From assembly GCA_003552565.1 (NCBI GenBank), contig PUNB01000062.1:1-40606 (forward strand): a DNA stretch of 40,606 nucleotides, read 5' to 3'. A model generated the notes under the pieces. The model made no database searches. It was not told the DNA's origin and saw only the letters and a program-made list of their open reading frames with translations. Positions within the stretch are counted from its first letter, which is position 1, and each line of letters opens with the position of its first letter. The position numbers and the translations under genes are program-made. Below are positions 30,439-39,707 of this stretch, piece by piece. The DNA comes from Lentisphaerota bacterium (lineage in GTDB: Bacteria > Verrucomicrobiota > Lentisphaeria > Oligosphaerales > PUNB01).

Positions 30439-31815
30439 ATGAACAAACATTATATTCTCACAACAACAATAGCAGTCATTCTGCTCACCGCCGCCAGAAC
30501 GCCAGTGCTCGCGGACGGCAGCGATAGTGAAGAGTCCATCCGGCGCACGGAGATGGTCAAGGCAGTCGAAAAGGTGGTGCCGACAGTGGTCAATATTTCC
30601 GCCGAGAGGCTGGTCAGAGTATCAGACCCATTTGAAAGCTTTTTCCGTGATTTCTTCGAGCTTCCGCCCGAACGTTACCGCCGGGAAAACACCCCTGTTG
30701 GAAGCGGGGTGATCATTGCCTCACCAGGCTTGATATTAACCAATCTGCACGTTATCCGCAGGGCCTCCGGCATTGAAGTAAGGTTAAACGATAAAACCTC
30801 TTACCCCGCCCGGGTTGCAGCTTTCGATCAAGTCAATGATTTGGCGCTGCTGATGCTGGAGCCGGACTCGGAAAATAATTCTGAATACAACCTGCCGCCA
30901 ATCAACTTTGCCTGGCCGGATGACCTATATCTGGCTGAGCCGGTGGCCGCGGTGGGCAATCCATTCGGGCTGGAAAGCAGTGTAACCACCGGCATAATCA
31001 GCGCCCTCAACCGCCACTGGCGAAGCGGTGAAATGCATTTTGATGATATTGTGCAGACAGACAGCGCCATCAACCCCGGCAACAGCGGCGGCCCGCTGAT
31101 CAATCTCGAAGGAGAACTGATCGGCATCAATCTGGCAATTCGCGCCGGCGCCGAAGGGATAGGTTTCGCCATTCCCGTCCGCAGACTTGAAAAAGTGCTT
31201 GCTGAATGGCTCAGACCACGTTATTTTTCCACTGGCACGATTGGTTTCTCCCCCTTGAACCATCTTGACGCCGAAAACAACTGGCGCCTGATCGCCGGCG
31301 ACGTGGAGGAAGACGGACCGGCCGCCGAAAGCGGGCTGCGGGAAGGGGATGTCATCAAAGCAATCAACGGCCGCACCGTCCGTCGAGCCCTGGAGGCAGG
31401 CAGAGAACTGTGGCATCTGGAGCCGGGAGATGACATTGAATTGACCTTGGATTCCGGCGAGCTGATTACATTCGTCATTCCGTCAATGAGTGACCGGCAG
31501 CTGATTGATCAAAGGTTAAGACTGCAGACTCAAGAGCTGTCCACGGCTCTAAAAGAGGCGCTGCGTCTCCCGCGGGAAGTACAGGGATTAATTGTCAGCG
31601 ACGTTTATGAACACAACGATTTCAGGGACAGAATCGGACGCGGCGATATTATCCTCAGTTTCGATTCCCGCCATATCAGCGGCAAGGAAGAGCTGGCGGA
31701 GGCGCTGCGGAACAAGCGTGCCGGCGATCCGATTGAACTGCGAATACTGGCGAGCCGCCGCCATCGAGGTCAGCATACTTTGCAGCCGCGCAGTTTGAGA
31801 GTCCTCTTGCGCTAA
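30439..31815 (+). CDS. Do/HtrA-type periplasmic serine protease with two PDZ domains
   Basis: A 458-residue envelope protease that degrades or refolds damaged exported proteins. A signal peptide covers about 1-25 (cleaved after LADG or nearby). The trypsin-like domain holds the triad His104 (LTNLHV), Asp134 (DQVNDLALL) and Ser216 (NPGNSGGPL), with AVGNPFGLESSVTTGIISA between. PDZ1 lies at about 240-330 (EEDGPAAESGLREGDVIKAING) and PDZ2 at about 365-450 (RDRIGRGDIILSF). The LTNLHV segment has Leu where most Do proteases have Asn or Tyr. The next gene begins 76 bp downstream, after a small hairpin. Confidence 0.94.
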   Translation: MNKHYILTTTIAVILLTAARTPVLADGSDSEESIRRTEMVKAVEKVVPTVVNISAERLVRVSDPFESFFRDFFELPPERYRRENTPVGSGVIIASPGLILTNLHVIRRASGIEVRLNDKTSYPARVAAFDQVNDLALLMLEPDSENNSEYNLPPINFAWPDDLYLAEPVAAVGNPFGLESSVTTGIISALNRHWRSGEMHFDDIVQTDSAINPGNSGGPLINLEGELIGINLAIRAGAEGIGFAIPVRRLEKVLAEWLRPRYFSTGTIGFSPLNHLDAENNWRLIAGDVEEDGPAAESGLREGDVIKAINGRTVRRALEAGRELWHLEPGDDIELTLDSGELITFVIPSMSDRQLIDQRLRLQTQELSTALKEALRLPREVQGLIVSDVYEHNDFRDRIGRGDIILSFDSRHISGKEELAEALRNKRAGDPIELRILASRRHRGQHTLQPRSLRVLLR

Positions 31816-31833
31816 ATTAAAACAACAATTTCA

Positions 31834-31848
31834 CCGTGATCTTCACGG
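31834..31848 (+). terminator. weak hairpin after the Do protease
   Basis: CCGTGA-TCT-TCACGG with a 6-bp stem, followed by CTGATTATTTAT. It could cause partial termination between the protease and the FtsB-like gene; the stem is short and the T-tract interrupted. Confidence 0.3.
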
Positions 31849-31891
31849 CTGATTATTTATACTGGAACAGTCAACCACTAGGCCAATAAAC

Positions 31892-32179
31892 ATGAAATGG
31901 ACTGATTATCTTTTTACCGTTTTGTTTGTTATCATCCTGTCGGGCACTTTCTTTATTCTGATCCCCCTGCATACTGAATACCACAGAGCCCGCCAAGAGA
32001 AAAGAGAGCTGCGACAGGAACTGCTCCAACAGGAACTTCGGGCGCATCAGCTGCGGCAGGAATTGCGGGCTTTGCGCAACGATCCGGCGACAGTCGAGCG
32101 CATAGCTCGGGAAAAACTGGGATGGAGCCGCGAAGGAGAAACAATATATCACTTTGAATACACCGAGGAGGAAGAGTGA
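31892..32179 (+). CDS. FtsB/DivIC-like septum formation initiator
   Basis: A 95-residue bitopic membrane protein. One membrane span (about 5-25) is followed by a basic/acidic coiled coil (EKRELRQELLQQELRAHQLR, about 36-60) and the family motif DPATVERIAREKLGW (64-78) with GETIYHFEY at the end. FtsB/DivIC proteins link FtsL and FtsQ in the divisome, with the coiled coil in the periplasm. It is only 3 bp ahead of the fumarase-type gene, suggesting an operon with trpS and folK. No strong ribosome-binding site is seen. Confidence 0.82.
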   Translation: MKWTDYLFTVLFVIILSGTFFILIPLHTEYHRARQEKRELRQELLQQELRAHQLRQELRALRNDPATVERIAREKLGWSREGETIYHFEYTEEEE

Positions 32180-32182
32180 GTC

Positions 32183-32818
32183 ATGGGGAGCGATGGTGTC
32201 GAAAAAAACCCGCCGCCTGTTCGCAAACTGACCGCACCTTTGCAGGAAGAAGAAGTTAGAAAACTGCACGCCGGTGATTTTGTTGATTTAAGTGGGCAAT
32301 TGTTAACTGCCCGAGACGCGGCTCATAAAAGACTGGCGGCCGCAGAGGAACCGCCGGTTTCCATGCAGCGGAGCATTATATACCATTGCGGTCCAGTAAT
32401 CCTGCCTGACACCGCCGGAGGCTGGCGTATCATTGCCGCCGGCCCAACCACCTCCAGCCGTGAAGAACCCTATATGGCGAATATAATCAGCTCCCTGAAT
32501 CTGCGCATGATCATCGGCAAAGGCGGCATGGGCAATTCCACCCTGGACGCCTGCCGTCGCTGCGGATGCGTTTACGCGCACGCCGTCGGCGGTGCGGCGC
32601 AAGTTCTGGCACAGCTGATTAAAAACGTACAGGGCCCGTTCTGGCCTGAAGAAGGATTGTCGGAAGCAATCTGGAAGCTGGAGGTGAATCATTTCCCCCT
32701 GGTTATCACTATGGACAGCCACGGGAAAAGTATACACTCCGAAGTGAAAACCTACTCAGCCGAGAAACTGACGCGGCTGAAAATGACTCAGCCGTTCAGT
32801 GAACGGCCTGATTATTAA
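32183..32818 (+). CDS. class I fumarate hydratase/tartrate dehydratase beta subunit
   Basis: A 211-residue C-terminal-type subunit of class I (Fe-S) fumarase or L-tartrate dehydratase. It contains SGQLLTARDAAHKR (37-50), YHCGPV (67-72), AGPTTSSREEPY (86-97, normally GPTTSaRM-PY) and IGKGGM (111-116). In two-subunit enzymes this chain provides the swivel-like half while an alpha subunit carries the Fe-S cluster. No alpha-subunit gene is in the window, and the usual SxRM is SREE here. It may pair with a distant alpha subunit or act differently. It follows the FtsB-like gene by 3 bp and precedes trpS by 23 bp. Confidence 0.88.
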   Translation: MGSDGVEKNPPPVRKLTAPLQEEEVRKLHAGDFVDLSGQLLTARDAAHKRLAAAEEPPVSMQRSIIYHCGPVILPDTAGGWRIIAAGPTTSSREEPYMANIISSLNLRMIIGKGGMGNSTLDACRRCGCVYAHAVGGAAQVLAQLIKNVQGPFWPEEGLSEAIWKLEVNHFPLVITMDSHGKSIHSEVKTYSAEKLTRLKMTQPFSERPDY

Positions 32819-32841
32819 AGCAGGAGAAGGAAACTTAATTT

Positions 32842-33828
32842 ATGAATGAACCCCCGAAAAAACGCGTTTTGTCCGGTATCCAGCCTTCCGGAAGATTGCA
32901 TCTGGGCAATTATTTCGGCATGATTAAACCGGCCGTGGAACTCCAGAATCAAGCCGACAATCAATGCTTCTATTTTATTGCCGATTACCATGCCTTGACG
33001 CAGCTTCCCGACCCTGAACAATTGCGCAGCCACAGCCTGGAAGCGACTCTGGATCTGCTGGCCTGCGGTGTCGACCCGGAGAAAACGGTGCTTTTCCGCC
33101 AGTCCGACATTCCGGAAATCCCCCAGTTGACCTGGATACTGAGCTGTCTCGCCCCGCTCGGACTGCTGGAACGATGCCACAGCTATAAAGACAAAATCAG
33201 CCGCGGATTCTCACCCAACGCGGGACTATTCAATTACCCTGTCCTAATGGCGGCTGATATCCTCGCTTACAATTCTGATTTGGTGCCGGTCGGCAAAGAC
33301 CAGAAACAGCACTTGGAAGTTACCCGCGACCTGGCACAGAAATTTAACTGGCAGTATGGCGATGTACTGGTCGAACCGAAAGCACTGATCCGGGATGAAA
33401 CAGCGGTGGTGCCGGGAATAGACGGCCGGAAAATGTCTAAAAGCTATGATAATTTCATTGAATTATTTGGCCGCGATAAAACCATTCGAGAAAAAATCAT
33501 GCGAATACAAACCGACTCCACTCCCTTGGAAGCGCCGAAAGATCCAGACAAATGCAACGTGTTCGCTCTTTATAAACTGCTGGCTTCTCAAGAGGAAATG
33601 GAAGAAATGCGGGCGGCCTATCTGAAAGGGGGGCTGGGATATGGACATGCGAAAAAAGCGCTGCTGGAAAAATTCCAGGAATACTTCGCCGCTGCCCGCG
33701 AACGGCGTCAGGAACTGGCGCGAACTCCGGAAAAAATAGAAGAAGTCCTCCAGGAAGGCGCCAAAAAAGCCCGAAAAACCACCACAACGGTTCTGGAAAA
33801 AGTACTCAAAGCAATAGGTATACGATGA
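32842..33828 (+). CDS. trpS: tryptophanyl-tRNA synthetase
   Basis: Class I aminoacyl-tRNA synthetase that charges tRNA-Trp in the cytosol. The 328-residue chain has SGIQPSGRLHLGNYFG (11-26) carrying the HIGH-equivalent HLGN, YHALTQLPDP, the DKISRG segment, PVLMAADILAYNSDLVPVGKDQKQH, and the KMSKS signature in DGRKMSKSYDNF (about 194-205). Length is normal for bacterial TrpRS. AGGAGAAGGA precedes the ATG. Its stop overlaps the folK start (ATGA), so they are translationally coupled. Confidence 0.97.
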   Translation: MNEPPKKRVLSGIQPSGRLHLGNYFGMIKPAVELQNQADNQCFYFIADYHALTQLPDPEQLRSHSLEATLDLLACGVDPEKTVLFRQSDIPEIPQLTWILSCLAPLGLLERCHSYKDKISRGFSPNAGLFNYPVLMAADILAYNSDLVPVGKDQKQHLEVTRDLAQKFNWQYGDVLVEPKALIRDETAVVPGIDGRKMSKSYDNFIELFGRDKTIREKIMRIQTDSTPLEAPKDPDKCNVFALYKLLASQEEMEEMRAAYLKGGLGYGHAKKALLEKFQEYFAAARERRQELARTPEKIEEVLQEGAKKARKTTTTVLEKVLKAIGIR

Positions 33829-34397
33829 TTCCCCGCCATGCACGCCAAAACAGACCGGAAAATTCCCGCAATTCGCCGATGAACGCGGCGATCGGACTCG
33901 GCGCAAACCGTGAAAAACCTAAACAGACCATTTTAAAAGCGGTGGACAAACTGCGACAATCCGGATTCGCCGACATCCGCTTGTCATCGTTTTATCTGAC
34001 CGAACCAGAAGACTGCCGTCCCGGCACTCCGGACTTTGTCAACGCCGCCGTTGTCGGCCTATGGCCCGCCTCTCCGGAAGAACTGCTTGCCGCCTGCCGA
34101 AAAATAGAACGGGAACTAGGCCGACCGGCGGAGCATGCCAAAGACGAAGCCCGAACCATTGATTTAGATATCCTGATGTTCGATGACCAATATTTACATA
34201 CTGAATCCCTGCGGGTTCCGCACCCCTTGTTGACAGAGCGGCTTTTTGTTTTAACCCCTCTGTCGGAAATTGCCGGCGACTGGATAGTGGGGAAAAACGG
34301 CATAAAAAAGAGCGTCAAGGAGTGGAAGAAAACCCTGAAAACAAACAACCCGGATGCCGTCGGCAAAGTGCGTTTCCTCTGCACAGTTTGCGGCTAA
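33825..34397 (+). CDS. folK: 2-amino-4-hydroxy-6-hydroxymethyldihydropteridine pyrophosphokinase
   Basis: Transfers pyrophosphate from ATP to hydroxymethyldihydropterin in folate synthesis. The 190-residue chain shows AIGLGANREKPKQTI (21-35), SSFYLTEP, FVNAAVVGLW, and the signature EARTIDLDILMFDDQYL with HPLLTERLFVLTPLSEI. The ATG overlaps the trpS stop (ATGA) and has AGGT 6 bp upstream; an alternative start at 33879 would remove 18 residues and begin closer to the domain edge. In most FolK proteins the pre-signature segment is GPR-IDLD; here it is DEARTIDLD, a mild variation. Confidence 0.93.
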   Translation: MIPRHARQNRPENSRNSPMNAAIGLGANREKPKQTILKAVDKLRQSGFADIRLSSFYLTEPEDCRPGTPDFVNAAVVGLWPASPEELLAACRKIERELGRPAEHAKDEARTIDLDILMFDDQYLHTESLRVPHPLLTERLFVLTPLSEIAGDWIVGKNGIKKSVKEWKKTLKTNNPDAVGKVRFLCTVCG

Positions 34398-34523
34398 GCC
34401 GGAGCAAATCATTGCAGTATATAATATTATGAATAAATTTGATGGATTTTAGGGCTTTACAGGCAGGATTTTTATCAAAAATCAGCATTTTAACGACAAT
34501 CTAAAAAAATCCCGGAGATTGAC

Positions 34524-35285
34524 ATGCCCAGAGCATCTAGATATCTGAAAGAAGGGTACCTTTACCATCTGACGCATCGCTGTTCGGACGGTGAATTCTT
34601 TCTTCGCTTCGCCAGAGAACGGGACGCTTACCGTGAGTGGCTGCGTACAGGGGTTAATCGTTATAAGGTCTCAGTGCTAGGATATGCAATCACCTGTAAT
34701 CACACTCATGTGGTTGTCGATGCAACTGATCGGTCCGCTGTGGCCGACATGATGAAATTGGCTTCAGGAGTCGTCGCTCAATCCCTGAATCAGCGCAAAG
34801 GACATGAAGGCTCTGTGTGGGAACACCCTTACCAGTGTACTCGCATAGAGAGTGGTGCTCATCTTCTTAATTGTCTGCGTTACATCGACCTAAACATGGT
34901 CCGGGCAAGAAAGACGGAACACCCGGGTCAATGGCGCTGGTGCGGATATGACGAACTTGTCGGAAAACGCAGGCGCTACCGGATAATCGACCAAGAACGA
35001 TTGTTGGCGCTTGCAGGATTCGCTTCCAGTCGTGCTTTTGCCGAGTATTATGCGACCAGTGTCAGCGACAAACTGGAACGGCATCGCCAAGTACGGGAAC
35101 CTTATTGGACAGAAGCGGTTGCGGTTGGCAGTAAGGAGTTTGTCGAAGATGCCGGGGAAGCCGTTGCTCATCGGCGGCGGATGCATCATTATAAAATCGA
35201 CATTGAAGCTGAGGAGAACTTGTGGGTCGTTCGGGAATCATCTGTCCCTTACAGCTCTGCTTTTGGGGATAAATCAGCCTTCTAA
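34524..35285 (+). CDS. REP-associated tyrosine transposase (RAYT, Y1/HUH, IS200-like fold)
   Basis: A 253-residue single-strand transposase of the Y1_Tnp type. The HUH-like metal motif is NHTHVVV (59-65; His60 and His62), and the catalytic Tyr is in LRYIDLNMVRA (118-128; Tyr120), between a VWEHPYQCTRIE stretch (98-109) and the W-rich RWCGYDEL loop. Proteins of this group move or maintain REP palindromes instead of moving themselves as IS elements. No terminal inverted repeats or target duplications delimit an IS. A CGG-GENE-rich spacer follows: 35374-35437 has CGGTTAAGCTTACCG and an AAGAAAACGATTAAGCG stretch that recurs (about 70% alike) near 10240-10304. CCGGAG lies 9 bp before the ATG. Confidence 0.88.
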   Translation: MPRASRYLKEGYLYHLTHRCSDGEFFLRFARERDAYREWLRTGVNRYKVSVLGYAITCNHTHVVVDATDRSAVADMMKLASGVVAQSLNQRKGHEGSVWEHPYQCTRIESGAHLLNCLRYIDLNMVRARKTEHPGQWRWCGYDELVGKRRRYRIIDQERLLALAGFASSRAFAEYYATSVSDKLERHRQVREPYWTEAVAVGSKEFVEDAGEAVAHRRRMHHYKIDIEAEENLWVVRESSVPYSSAFGDKSAF

Positions 35286-35373
35286 GCTATTACACGGCCT
35301 TCAGAAAAACTGTAAACATCTTTATAACAGTCACTTGCTATGGCTTATCCGCAAATGGTACAAACTTTTTCGC

Positions 35374-35437
35374 ACGGGAGCATCGGTTAAGCTTACCGGG
35401 TGAGGGTGGCGGTTAAGAAAACGATTAAGCGTATTGC
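35374..35437. repeat. palindromic segment downstream of the RAYT gene
   Basis: About 90 bp after the transposase stop. It contains the near-palindrome CGGTTAAGCTTACCG and two TTAAG repeats in GGTTAAGAAAACGATTAAGCG. A diverged relative lies at about 10240-10304. RAYT genes usually have their cognate REP sequences flanking them, so this is a candidate; the similarity was judged by eye. Confidence 0.5.
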
Positions 35438-35526
35438 AGAGTAAAGCTTCAACCACACTTCGCCCCCCACGCCAAGCATTCAAACAAAAATTCAGAATCA
35501 ACGAACCTCGTGTTTGCCCTCGCCTT

Positions 35527-38500
35527 CTACTCCAGCAGAGTGCGCAGTTCATCCGCGCTCATTTTGCCAAGAGGCACAGAGGCCTCTGATTCAGTGTCGG
35601 CAACCAGGTTTTCAAACAGTTCAGACTTGTGTTTCTGCATTGCCAGAACTTTATCCTCAATTGTGTCGGCGGCCACCAAACGATAAGCGACAACACTTTT
35701 TGTTTGGCCAATTCGGTGAGTACGGTCAATAGCCTGATTTTCCACTGCCGGATTCCACCAGGGGTCGAAAATAAAAACATAATCAGCCTTGGTCAGGGTC
35801 AAACCGGTGCCTGCCGCTTTCAGACTGAGAAGAAAAATTCCGGCATCTTCACTTTGGTTGAAATCGCGCACGATTTCACTACGTTTCTCAACAGGAGTTG
35901 AGCCGGTGATCATCCAGGCAGGCAGTCCTTTCGCAGTTAAGTCGGCCTCGATCAGCTTCAACATGCGGACAAACTGGCTGAATACAAGGATCGAATGTCC
36001 CTCCGCCAAAAGTTCCTCAAGCATTTCCACAAGCGCATCGTGCTTGGCCGACTCCTCCACCTGATGCTTACGGTCGCGGATCAAAAGAGGATGACAGCAA
36101 GCCTGACGCAGCCGGGTCAAAAGAGCCAGCATTTCCACGGCTGTGTTGGTGTTTCTGGCCTGCTCCCGGGTTTCTTCCAGCAGCTGATCATAGAACTCTC
36201 TCTGCGACTCTGACATTTCCACGCGAATAACTTCGTCGATCCTTTCCGGCAATTCCCGAGCCACCATATCTTTGGTGCGCCGCAGCATTAAAGGCGCCAC
36301 CTGTCTGCCGAGCCGCGCCGCCCGCTCGGCGCTTTCGCCGGCTTTTAGGAACTTTTCACGAGATTCAAGATATTCAGGATTGAGAAAATCCATGATCGAC
36401 CACATGTCGAGAAGACGGTTCTCCAGCGGGGTGCCGGTAAGAGCCAGCCGCTGATCGGAACGCAGACGCTTGACCGCCTGACTGACCAAGGCTTCGGGAT
36501 TCTTGATCTGCTGCGCTTCATCCAGTATGACTATTTCAAAATGAATGTTCTCCAGCAGCCTGATGTCATTTCGAACCAAGGCGTAATTGGCCACCAGCAA
36601 ATCCCAATTCCCCTGCTGTAAAACTCCCTGCCGTCTTTCCGGGGGACCTGAGAAAACAGCGCAATTTATATCAGGAGCGAATTTGGCGCATTCATCCAGC
36701 CATACTGAAGAAACCGAGGCTGGACAAACTACCAGCGCCAAGGGTTTTTCCGACCGCCGCGATGACTCGGTGTCGCGGCGGCGCTCATCCAGAACCGCCT
36801 GCAGTAAAGCCAGCATCTGCAGAGTTTTCCCCAGCCCCATGTCATCGGCAAGGATGGCTCCGATCCGGTAACGAAGACGATCGGACAGGAACTCAAAACC
36901 TTCTTTCTGATAACCCCGCATCACTGGCTCCAGCCGCGGCGGCAGGGGCAACTCTTGCGGCTCCGGCTGGTTTATTATTTCTTCATGCAGCTTTCGATCC
37001 CTGGAGGCAATCTGATATTCCACTTCTTTTGTCTGCAGATTCAACAGCAGCTTACGAGTGTCCGGCCAGAACAACCGCAGCCTGCTTCCCCTGCCGAAAC
37101 CTGACTCGCTGATTATACGCCGAATATTTTTTACTCTTTCGGCATCAAAAGTAAGCCAGTAACCAGCTTTGCTGCGAGCCACCGGCGGAGAGCGGCCTAT
37201 GGCCGCGGAAACTTCACTGTCTTCCAAGCTGGCATCGCCAGAACGCCACGACAACCGTAAATCAATAAAAACTTTGCTTCGAGCAAAAGTGAGCATCGGC
37301 TGAAGAGGAAAGTCCGGAGCCAGCAGCGGAGCCAGCTCGGATGAATAATCCTTTTTAACAGCAGCGGGAAGATGATGCCAGAATTGCAGAAATCGGCTGA
37401 CGTTTTCCATTTGCCCTCGAAGACGATAAGAATCACTGTCGCCCACCCTTATCAAAGGCAGCCGGGAAATCTCTTCCTGCACACTGGAAAGAACCGGGGA
37501 TTCATAAATGGTCAACGCCAAACGCCCGTCCTTTAACTCCCTTAATCCGCCGGTCGGAACCTTGACGCCCGGATGCAGGAAAGCTTCTCCCATTCGGAAC
37601 GAAAGCAGCACGTCCCCGCCGTCAGCGCGAGCGGACACCTCAACCGGCGACTCGGTTTCCTTTTTCTTCTGAAGAATTTCACCCTCCAGTAAATCGAACC
37701 GGTTCTGAATAAGCGTGGGCAGATATTCCTCCACCTTGCCGAGAGGGATTCCCGGCGATTTGCGAGAGAAAAAATCAGTCAAAATTTTCCAAGAAACCGG
37801 CGGAGTAAAATCAAGAATTCTGCCGTCGATTATTACCTTTTTCTTTCCTTCCGAAAGCATCTTGAAGATTTCGTGAAAATGATAGCGAGTCCCGTCCGGC
37901 AGCATTACCAAAGCCGCCACTCGAATCATACCATTTTCAGCATACACTTCAAAATGCAGTGAGCATGTTTCCGCTTCCGCTCCAAGAGGCTTTTGCGAAT
38001 CCCGCTCAATAAACCTGCCCGGCACATGGCGCCAAAGCTCCTGCCACTTGGCAAAACGGGATTCGAAGATTTTCAGGATGTTCAAGTTCTGCTCAATGCT
38101 GAGGCGAAGTTCCGGAAACTCCTCCGGTTTTTGCATTGATTGCATATATCCATAGTAATAAGGATAAGAGTAAGGAAAAGAATGGCGGCGGGTCTTATTC
38201 CGGTACTCCTGGTACAGCCATTTTAAAAATTCCCGGTCCTCTTCCGGCCACTGTTCCCGCATAACACAGCCTTGCTGGAACCTGGATCCCAGTCGCTGGA
38301 TCTCCTGCATCTTCATAAGCCTTCGGTGTTCGTCTTCAACACTGTAAAAACGAATCGCCACTCTGCCCGGCTGATAATGAAAGTCAGCCTCCACTTCCAG
38401 ACGGCGATAAACCGGCTGATCTTCGTATACAATATTTGAAGAATATTGAACTGGGGAAGAAAATAAATCAGGCTGCGAATTTCCCCCATGCTCTTTTTGC

Positions 38501-38907
38501 CGCCAGCCGCTGTTTTCTCTCGGCGGAGTCTCGGCGGACTTCTTCGGCGGCGCACCGCTTTTTTCCAAGCCTGCCTTTCCGCCGGTTTCCCAGCCTTCCG
38601 CCCGGCATACCTGCTCAAAGAGAAAAGCGGCCAGCCAGCAATGCACACAGGCAGCATCAGGATAACCGCAGGTGCATGAACGGCGCCATGTCTCTCCATC
38701 AAAACTCCAGACCGGGCGCTGAGTTCCCAAGATAAGCTCCAGCGTTGTATCCGTCCACTCCAGACGACGGATATTTTCCCGCTGGCCGACCATTTTCGCC
38801 GTGTTGCGCACGCCGAGAGAAAACTGCCGGTCAATATCTTGCCTCACCGGCCATTGCTCCAGCCAGGGAGGCGGATTCTCTGGATAAGGAAAATTCGGTT
38901 TTTTCAT
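35527..38907 (-). CDS. SWIM zinc-finger SNF2-family helicase
   Basis: A 1126-residue DNA-translocase-type ATPase. An N-terminal SWIM zinc finger, CxCx6CxH, is visible (Cys78, Cys80, Cys87, His89). A long central region (about 170-640) follows, then the SNF2 motor: motif I LADDMGLGKTLQML (Lys near 692), motif II VILDEAQQIKN (near 798), motif III LALTGTPLENR, and in the second RecA lobe VFSQFVRMLKLI, SLKAAGTGLTLT and QAIDRTHRIGQ (near 1062). It is of the bacterial SWIM-SNF2 (HepA-like) type thought to remodel nucleic-acid-protein complexes, such as RNA polymerase recycling or DNA repair. No obvious ribosome-binding site precedes the ATG. Its partner, if any, is not encoded next to it. Confidence 0.93.
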   Translation of the reverse strand: MKKPNFPYPENPPPWLEQWPVRQDIDRQFSLGVRNTAKMVGQRENIRRLEWTDTTLELILGTQRPVWSFDGETWRRSCTCGYPDAACVHCWLAAFLFEQVCRAEGWETGGKAGLEKSGAPPKKSAETPPRENSGWRQKEHGGNSQPDLFSSPVQYSSNIVYEDQPVYRRLEVEADFHYQPGRVAIRFYSVEDEHRRLMKMQEIQRLGSRFQQGCVMREQWPEEDREFLKWLYQEYRNKTRRHSFPYSYPYYYGYMQSMQKPEEFPELRLSIEQNLNILKIFESRFAKWQELWRHVPGRFIERDSQKPLGAEAETCSLHFEVYAENGMIRVAALVMLPDGTRYHFHEIFKMLSEGKKKVIIDGRILDFTPPVSWKILTDFFSRKSPGIPLGKVEEYLPTLIQNRFDLLEGEILQKKKETESPVEVSARADGGDVLLSFRMGEAFLHPGVKVPTGGLRELKDGRLALTIYESPVLSSVQEEISRLPLIRVGDSDSYRLRGQMENVSRFLQFWHHLPAAVKKDYSSELAPLLAPDFPLQPMLTFARSKVFIDLRLSWRSGDASLEDSEVSAAIGRSPPVARSKAGYWLTFDAERVKNIRRIISESGFGRGSRLRLFWPDTRKLLLNLQTKEVEYQIASRDRKLHEEIINQPEPQELPLPPRLEPVMRGYQKEGFEFLSDRLRYRIGAILADDMGLGKTLQMLALLQAVLDERRRDTESSRRSEKPLALVVCPASVSSVWLDECAKFAPDINCAVFSGPPERRQGVLQQGNWDLLVANYALVRNDIRLLENIHFEIVILDEAQQIKNPEALVSQAVKRLRSDQRLALTGTPLENRLLDMWSIMDFLNPEYLESREKFLKAGESAERAARLGRQVAPLMLRRTKDMVARELPERIDEVIRVEMSESQREFYDQLLEETREQARNTNTAVEMLALLTRLRQACCHPLLIRDRKHQVEESAKHDALVEMLEELLAEGHSILVFSQFVRMLKLIEADLTAKGLPAWMITGSTPVEKRSEIVRDFNQSEDAGIFLLSLKAAGTGLTLTKADYVFIFDPWWNPAVENQAIDRTHRIGQTKSVVAYRLVAADTIEDKVLAMQKHKSELFENLVADTESEASVPLGKMSADELRTLLE

Positions 38908-39464
38908 AAACGTTGTTCTGGTTCACACATAACTTCAGAAAAGCTGATTCGGTGTGCACACACACCTAGCCGAAGATGAATAAAACTCATCCTTAAAATA
39001 CATTCAATAAGCTCCCATACAAGCCCGACCGACGGCGCGAAGGGCCTGATACCCCGGAACAGAAACAGCGGCGAACGAGATCGGCGACGATAACGGTAAA
39101 CGATTATGAGACTCGTCATCCGTTCTTGTCGCCGTTATCGTCAACCGCCAATAACGACGAACGAAGCACGATGAACGACGAACCGTGTTTCACATAAGCC
39201 CGACCGCCGGCGCAATGCGCCTGATACCACGAGGCAGAAACACTTTTTGAACAGAAAATCGCGAAGTTCGCTAAGAGTTTGTGATATAAAATATATTTCT
39301 TTTCGTTCTTTGCGATCTGTAAAAATTAATTTTCATGCAAAGCAGGCGGGTGCCTTTGAGTCTCCCGTCTCTCGGCTCCATCCCCGTTTCACCTGTCCAT
39401 TTCGACCCATTCCCCTTTTTATCCGTTTTCATTTTTTTTTACAGGATCCTGATTCAGGGAAATT
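38908..39464. repeat. 557-bp repeat-rich intergenic region
   Basis: No gene is seen. Two inverted copies of the common module with CCTGATACC (39008-39065 and 39188-39242) surround an imperfect stem built from GACGATAACGG (39084-39094) and CCGTTATCGTC (39132-39142). Bases 39140-39191 match 5291-5342. TCGCGAAGTTCGCTAAG followed by TTCTTTGCGATCTG (39258-39319) is another wordy microrepeat. The rest is plain pyrimidine-rich sequence. Confidence 0.8.
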
Positions 39465-39707
39465 TCAGCGACGGCGCACTAACAGCAAACCACTCAGAAA
39501 CACCAGCGCCAGATTATTCAAAAGCAGGAGCCAGGACATACGCGCTGCGCCAGCACTTAAACCGCGGGGCAGAAAAAATAACGACCAGCTTTCCGCCAGG
39601 CCGCCGATTCGCAGGTAGGCATATATATTCATAGAAAACAACAGAGTGATTAGACCAGCAATAATAATTCCAGGAAGCAATGTTTTCTTAGCTCTTTTTC
39701 TTGCCAT
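39465..39707 (-). CDS. small two-span membrane protein, function unknown
   Basis: An 80-residue basic protein I do not recognise. It starts MARKRAKKTLLPG, then a membrane span (LPGIIIAGLITLLFSMNIYAY, about 11-32), a loop with SWSLFFLPRGLSAGA, a second span (SWLLLLNNLALVFLSGLLLV, about 58-77) and an RRR end. AGGACAATT lies just before the ATG, which favours a real gene. The Arg-rich ends suggest both termini face the cytoplasm. It stands alone between repeat regions. Confidence 0.55.
   Translation of the reverse strand: MARKRAKKTLLPGIIIAGLITLLFSMNIYAYLRIGGLAESWSLFFLPRGLSAGAARMSWLLLLNNLALVFLSGLLLVRRR

Noticed and set aside
35355..35373. Sigma54-type promoter after the transposase gene (TGGTACAAACTTTTTCGC)
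   Set aside because: The GG and GC elements are 13 bp apart instead of the required 10.
34440..35526. A complete insertion sequence around the RAYT gene
   Set aside because: No matching terminal repeats or target duplication could be seen on either side; RAYT genes are normally single domesticated copies.
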